Positions 6,771 through 10,535 of a stretch of DNA of 10,535 bases are shown here, in pieces. The stretch comes from JBLHKS01 sp047620505. Its GTDB lineage: Bacteria > Verrucomicrobiota > Verrucomicrobiia > Verrucomicrobiales > DEV007. The translations under genes and the position numbers were made by a program. The notes under the pieces were generated by a model. The model was not told the DNA's origin. It made no database searches and saw only the letters and a program-made list of their open reading frames with translations. Position 1 is the stretch's first letter. Each line of letters opens with the position of its first letter. The DNA lies in NCBI GenBank assembly GCA_047620505.1, contig JBLHKS010000235.1, forward strand, positions 1 to 10,535. Direction: 5' to 3'.

Positions 6771-9686
6771 TTAGTTTTTTCTTCTCATCTTAACCCAGTC
6801 ATCAAATGTAATCGGTCTGAGCACTCCCTTGGCATCTGCTCGGAGGCCGGTTTTTGCCCGAAGCCGCAGTATGAAATCCGCCGAAGAAGTCGATACATCA
6901 TTATGAAATGGCCAAACTCTAACTCCACCTGGCCCACCGGTGATGATTTTGTCTCCGTTTTTGGAAAAGGAAACAACAGATACCGGGGTAGAGTGAATCA
7001 AAGGTGCCAGCATTGGGGAACCGGTTCGCAAATCCCATACCTGTGCCCCATTCCCCCCCCCGGTTAGAAGCATTGTTCCTTCTTCATTGATCGTAATGTC
7101 CTCAGCGCCAGGACGGATTGGACGAGTTAAGGATACACCATTCTTCAAATTCCAAATGCGAATTGCATCCGATCCAGCAGTCACGATTATTGTTTCATCA
7201 TCCGTAATTATCAAATCCTTGATGATGTCATTGTGATGAAGAGGCGCAAAAAGCAATTCACAACTCTCCACATTCCATAATCTCACCGTATTATCCAGAC
7301 TACCCGTTGCAAGGATGCGACCTGAAGGACTGAAGGCCACTCGCACGACCGTGTCAACATGTCCTTCGAGATTGGCAATTAATTGAGCATTCAAACTATT
7401 CCATAGACAAACATCTCCTTCCTCCGAACCTGTTACGACAAGCTTTCCGTCAGGACTCATAGCTACAGCCCATATACCTTTCCTTTCGCCGAGTTTGATA
7501 GTTTTACCTATCTGTTGTTGAGAATTTACTTGCCAAATCTTCGCTGTTCCGTCGAGACAACCACATACAACTCGAGTTCCCTGTGGATTAAATGCTGCAG
7601 ATCTGATAATAAAGCTATGGCTTAAACCAGGCCCTATAGGCGTTCTATCGTTCGTTCTCCACAGCCTAGCTTGGCCGTCTACCCCGCCGCTCAAAAGTAT
7701 TTCTCCGTCAAAACTTAGCGCGACAGCCAAAACTTCACTGCCATGCTTGATAGGGTTGCCCATGGCATCTCCGCTGCTACCACTGAACAGTTGCACGCCT
7801 CCATATCCTGCCATAGCGACTAATTCTCCTGCATTACTTGTGGCTGATACTACAACTTCCTCTAATTCCTCGTGAGAGCGATTCATGGTGACGTCCCACG
7901 TCTGAATCCTTCCGTCGGAATCCCTGGCAAGCAAGTAGCGCCCATCGCTACTGATTTCCATCGTTTGAATCCAACCCGTGCGTCGAACTGCCCCCCCCAC
8001 TTCCGACCTTTCCGTCACGCTCCAATACCGTATCGAATCTTCGCCCCCAGTAATCAAAGTCATTCCGTCATGCGAAAAACGAATCGCTTCAACTCGTCCT
8101 GGTTGGGCAAGCATTCGCCCGTCTTGTAGGCCGGTATCGGTCCTCCAAAATGCTATTTGTCCATACAGGTCTCCAACTGCTAGCAACCGGCCATCCGGAC
8201 TATATGCCATACCCTTTACATCCGGCATATCGATAATAATCTCTTCAGCAGAATCTCTCATTGGCCAGAGGTAAATCGATTCATCTTTCATAGTCGCAAT
8301 TTGACGGCCATCTGGTCGAAGTAACAAAGGGCAAGAACCGTCATCCCTATAAACATCCTTCCGAATTTGTTTCGAATTTTTTATTTCCCAAATTCTGATT
8401 GAGCCATCATTGCACCCAACAATTAATGAACGTCCATCACTAGAAAACACGAGATCATCGATCGCAGAATCGTGAGTGAATTTCTCCACCAAAACAGCCG
8501 TCCTTGGATTCCAAAGTTTCACTAATCCCTCACGGGATCCGGTGACTAGCATATCTCCTTCAGGATTCAGCGCCGCTACTCCAAATGCGCTGTCGTGTTC
8601 GAATGCATAGAGAAATTTCTGCGTGGTCGGATCCCAGATGTTCAGGCCGCCCCTTTCATGGGGCGTAATAAGAAGATCCCCCGTGTCCGCTATTAATATT
8701 TGCGCGTGATTGGTGATTCGAATTTCACCAGGTATTTTCCACTCAGACAATAATTCTCCACTCAGTAGATCCCATTTCAAAAAATATCCTTGCGCCACTG
8801 CAAGTAACGAATTCCCATCGCTACTGAACACCCACGCATCTACGTTCCCGGGAAATATGTTTCCGAGTGAACCGCTCCATCGACCTGCCACATCTCTTAT
8901 AGAAGTTCGTAATGGATCTCCTGGTTGAGCAATTTCAAATGCCTTGCCAAGGGTAGCCAGACCTATGAATGGATCACCGGATTCGATCTGATTGATCCCC
9001 GATTCAAATTCGTTTAGAGCGAGACGATGTTGAGCTTCGTGCTGTTTGGCAGCAGCAAAAACGGCAGCCACGATTACAGCAATCAATAGCGTAAGAAGAA
9101 TAGAGATTCCTGCTTTGAGAATCCGAACTCTTCGGTTTTCCCTGCGATTTATTCGCAAGAGCCGATTCAACTCTCCGAGAATATGTTCTGAAGGTTGATG
9201 GCGATTTGCTGGTTTCTCATTCAAATAGAGATCCGAACCACGAAAATATCCACTTAGTTGAGATTGGCTCCATTTATCATCCTCAACCAACCCCAGATCC
9301 AACTTTATCACATGCCGATCCGACTGTCGGAAAGTTTGCACTTCCCTTATGATAGGATCCTCTGATCCCTTGCGTTCCGCAGGATCATCTACCGCGTCTG
9401 GAGTCGTAATTAAAACCAAGTGAGTCGTTTTCCGAATAGCCAGAGCCCCAGCTAGAACCCAATTGGCTCCAGGCTTGTATTCTTCCGAATCCAAGAAGCA
9501 ATCGCAGTTCGCTTCGTTCAGGTTTTTGGCAAGGCTCAGCGCATATTCTCGACCATCCGACCAACGGTAAGACAAAAAGAAATCATACCCAAACAACCAA
9601 TCGGTTAGCCTTTGCCAAAGGCTCCGCTGGATGATACTTTCAATATCTTTCTCACTCAGGGGTTCTTTTTGTTGCTCTTTCTCCAT
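6771..9686 (-). CDS. TIR domain - transmembrane - WD40 repeat protein
   Basis: 971 residues, ATG at 9686. Residues about 32-135 form a TIR-type domain: YDFFLSYRWSD (34-44), CFLDSEEYKPGANW (63-76), a strand HLVLITTPDAVDD (89-101), and a candidate catalytic Glu at 115 in IIREVQTF. After a basic linker (RINRRENRRVR, 178-188) there is one hydrophobic helix (about 192-212), so the TIR and WD40 parts may lie on opposite sides of the membrane, or the helix may only anchor the protein. A short helical segment with GDPFIGLATLGKAFE (237-251) leads into about 16 WD40 blades (about 282-927). Their closing pairs include KWD, IWD, LWN, IWE, YWS, TWD, LWR, IWQ and VWP, enough for two seven- or eight-bladed propellers. 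The C-terminus (TGLRADAKGVLRPITFDDW) resembles the tails of large WD40 sensor proteins. Known bacterial TIR enzymes cleave NAD+ in antiphage defence, and a WD40 sensor plus TIR effector fits that logic, but this is inference. Hand-counted GC samples (about 37-43%) are below those of flanking genes (about 50-61%). Confidence 0.88.
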   Translation of the reverse strand: MEKEQQKEPLSEKDIESIIQRSLWQRLTDWLFGYDFFLSYRWSDGREYALSLAKNLNEANCDCFLDSEEYKPGANWVLAGALAIRKTTHLVLITTPDAVDDPAERKGSEDPIIREVQTFRQSDRHVIKLDLGLVEDDKWSQSQLSGYFRGSDLYLNEKPANRHQPSEHILGELNRLLRINRRENRRVRILKAGISILLTLLIAVIVAAVFAAAKQHEAQHRLALNEFESGINQIESGDPFIGLATLGKAFEIAQPGDPLRTSIRDVAGRWSGSLGNIFPGNVDAWVFSSDGNSLLAVAQGYFLKWDLLSGELLSEWKIPGEIRITNHAQILIADTGDLLITPHERGGLNIWDPTTQKFLYAFEHDSAFGVAALNPEGDMLVTGSREGLVKLWNPRTAVLVEKFTHDSAIDDLVFSSDGRSLIVGCNDGSIRIWEIKNSKQIRKDVYRDDGSCPLLLRPDGRQIATMKDESIYLWPMRDSAEEIIIDMPDVKGMAYSPDGRLLAVGDLYGQIAFWRTDTGLQDGRMLAQPGRVEAIRFSHDGMTLITGGEDSIRYWSVTERSEVGGAVRRTGWIQTMEISSDGRYLLARDSDGRIQTWDVTMNRSHEELEEVVVSATSNAGELVAMAGYGGVQLFSGSSGDAMGNPIKHGSEVLAVALSFDGEILLSGGVDGQARLWRTNDRTPIGPGLSHSFIIRSAAFNPQGTRVVCGCLDGTAKIWQVNSQQQIGKTIKLGERKGIWAVAMSPDGKLVVTGSEEGDVCLWNSLNAQLIANLEGHVDTVVRVAFSPSGRILATGSLDNTVRLWNVESCELLFAPLHHNDIIKDLIITDDETIIVTAGSDAIRIWNLKNGVSLTRPIRPGAEDITINEEGTMLLTGGGNGAQVWDLRTGSPMLAPLIHSTPVSVVSFSKNGDKIITGGPGGVRVWPFHNDVSTSSADFILRLRAKTGLRADAKGVLRPITFDDWVKMRRKN

Positions 9687-9714
9687 ATTTACAGGTCTTC
9701 AAATTTGGGAACTT

Positions 9715-9831
9715 TTACCTCTCAGCAGCTAGCCACAGATTGATTCTTTGGTATGTTCGCCAAGGACAATGAAAATGTTCGTCTTTAAGTTCGTCAAGGT
9801 TTGCTTCTAATCGTTTTCTGTATTGGGCCAA
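9715..9831 (-). CDS. Possible small ORF (38 codons) upstream of the TIR-WD40 gene
   Basis: A minus-strand frame between stops reads AQYRKRLEANLDELKDEHF followed by HCPWRTYQRINLWLAAER and a TAA at 9715-9717, 28 bp before the TIR-WD40 start. The amino-acid mix (charged amphipathic helix, then a Cys/Trp-containing segment) looks more protein-like than chance. There is no ATG; TTG at 9829-9831 is the only plausible start and has no Shine-Dalgarno. It could be a leader peptide, the tail of a decayed gene, or non-coding. I do not recognise a family. Confidence 0.25.
   Translation of the reverse strand: MAQYRKRLEANLDELKDEHFHCPWRTYQRINLWLAAER
9769..9797 (-). promoter_or_regulatory. Possible sigma70-type promoter for the TIR-WD40 gene
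   Basis: On the minus strand TTGACG (9792-9797) and TTTCAT (9769-9774) are separated by 17 nt, matching 5/6 and 4/6 of the consensus hexamers. Transcription would begin roughly 75 nt upstream of the ATG at 9686. The element lies inside the possible small ORF 9715-9831, so at most one of the two interpretations may be right. Promoter consensus in the presumed host phylum is not well enough known to be sure. Confidence 0.28.
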
Positions 9832-10226
9832 AATAGGGGCTTTGGATTAGTAAGGCGAGCCGGCACAAATTGTTCGCTCGTGCTCGTTGCGCAATCCAGC
9901 GCTGAGGCAGCGTCGTGTTTTTCGTTATGGCCCAGGCGATGGCAACCGCTGAAAGATCGTAAACGTCGGATTCAGACCGTTCGACGTTTCCAGGCCGGGC
10001 GGGCGGCGGGGAGATCGAATTACATGGGCAATCAGCGTTTTACGCAGAGCGCATTTTCGAAGCTGCGCGAGCTGCGCCGACCGGAGTTCCAGAACTTCAA
10101 GACCTTCGACAATCAACCGGCGGGCGGCTCTTTCGGCATGGTCACGAAGTTCGCATCCCGCGAAGTTTGTCATGCGCGCCCGGGGTTCCAATGCCGTCTC
10201 GACAAGCTCCAGCAGCTGCTCGTATT
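9832..10226. other. 395-bp region with no confidently assigned gene
   Basis: Both strands stay open over much of this GC-rich stretch. On plus a frame runs from about 9823 to 10251, with FSKLRELRRPEFQNFKTFDN in its centre. On minus a frame below 10226 reads EYEQLLELVETALEPRAR, then LRDHAERAARRLIVEGLEVL, and overlaps the end of the PIN gene. Neither gives a domain I recognise, neither has a convincing ribosome binding site, and each could be the shadow of the other. Possibilities include remnant coding DNA or a dispersed intergenic element. Confidence 0.4.
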
Positions 10227-10535
10227 CTACGGACGGATTACGTTGAGCTGAAGTTCCGGGATCTGACGATAATGCTTGTCGTTTCCAGTGGCGAGAATGT
10301 TGCCGGTTTCAATAGCGGCTGCGGCAATCAGCGCATCCGCCAAGCGCATGGAATGGGAGAGCGCGAATTTCTCGATGAGTTCTGCCGCGGTCTTCCCGGT
10401 CTGTGGCGACAGTGGGATGATCCTGAAATTGAGATCGCTGAAGAAACTTTGATTGAGCGTTAACTGGGGCTTGTCCTTAGCCCCTTGAATAAACTCGATA
10501 TACGTGATGATCGAGACACAGCGGTCAGTTTCCGC
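10227..10535 (-). CDS. vapC: VapC-family PIN-domain ribonuclease toxin (C-terminal part, runs off right edge)
   Basis: 102 codons before a TAG at 10227-10229; the start lies beyond the right edge. VapC proteins are about 130-140 residues, so roughly the first 30, including the first catalytic Asp, are missing from view. The visible part has CVSIITYIEFIQG (conserved Glu at visible residue 14), SMRLADALIAAAA (conserved Asp at 67) and ILATGNDKHYRQI (acidic Asp at 86 in the usual T-x-N-x-x-H/F position). These residues form the Mg2+-dependent RNase site of PIN toxins, which typically cut tRNA or rRNA. The order of type II modules predicts a VapB antitoxin just upstream, to the right of this window. 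GC content is typical of the left part of the window, unlike the TIR gene. Confidence 0.85.
   Translation of the reverse strand, partial: AETDRCVSIITYIEFIQGAKDKPQLTLNQSFFSDLNFRIIPLSPQTGKTAAELIEKFALSHSMRLADALIAAAAIETGNILATGNDKHYRQIPELQLNVIRP

Noticed and set aside
9823..10251. Plus-strand 142-codon open frame as a gene
   Set aside because: It overlaps the end of the PIN gene and the possible small ORF on the other strand, and shows no recognisable domain or ribosome binding site.
10466..10484. Stem GGGGCT-7 nt-AGCCCC as a terminator
   Set aside because: It lies inside the PIN toxin coding sequence (GAKDKPQ codons) and has no T-tract.

Overview
The window reads as a chromosomal segment of a moderately GC-rich bacterium. 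A Verrucomicrobiota or related PVC-group host is the best guess. It rests on the type of CBM9-like domain found near 6 kb and on the TIR/WD40 style of protein, and it is an inference rather than proof. Almost all intact genes are on the minus strand. The one plus-strand gene is a broken remnant. I see no rRNA, tRNA, CRISPR array or recognisable transposase.

Layout, left to right. (1) 2-2626, minus: a DUF4407-family membrane protein with four membrane segments, a long coiled-coil loop and a very long acidic Pro/Glu-rich tail. The tail ends in near-identical 30-bp repeats that run off the left edge. (2) 2627-2842: a short intergenic region with a striking nested inverted repeat at 2691-2735. 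(3) 2843-4549, minus: an intact NodU/CmcH-type carbamoyltransferase. (4) 4619-5803, minus: a MacB/FtsX-like ABC permease, 69 bp upstream of the carbamoyltransferase gene and probably co-transcribed with it. It starts with GTG, has no adjacent ATPase gene and appears to lack the last membrane helix. (5) 5911-6685, plus: a truncated, frameshifted CBM9-like gene, treated as a pseudogene. (6) 6771-9686, minus: a lower-GC gene for a 971-residue TIR / transmembrane / WD40 protein, the most interesting gene here and a candidate NAD-consuming defence or signalling effector. (7) 9715-9831, minus: a possible 38-codon small ORF just upstream of it. (8) 9832-10226: no confident gene. (9) 10227-10535, minus: the C-terminal 102 residues of a VapC-type PIN ribonuclease, whose start (and presumably a VapB antitoxin) lies beyond the right edge.

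How it fits together. The right half (about 6.7 kb to the edge) looks like an accessory segment. It has lower GC in the TIR gene, a toxin-antitoxin piece, a truncated gene at its left border and an unexplained spacer. The left half holds host-like genes whose common role, if any, is unclear. The carbamoyltransferase/permease pair could belong to export or decoration of a carbamoylated metabolite or glycan, but no biosynthetic partner is visible. The best candidate for something undescribed is the TIR-TM-WD40 protein, with homopolymeric G9 and G8 tracts in its coding strand. Second is the DUF4407 protein with its repetitive acidic tail.
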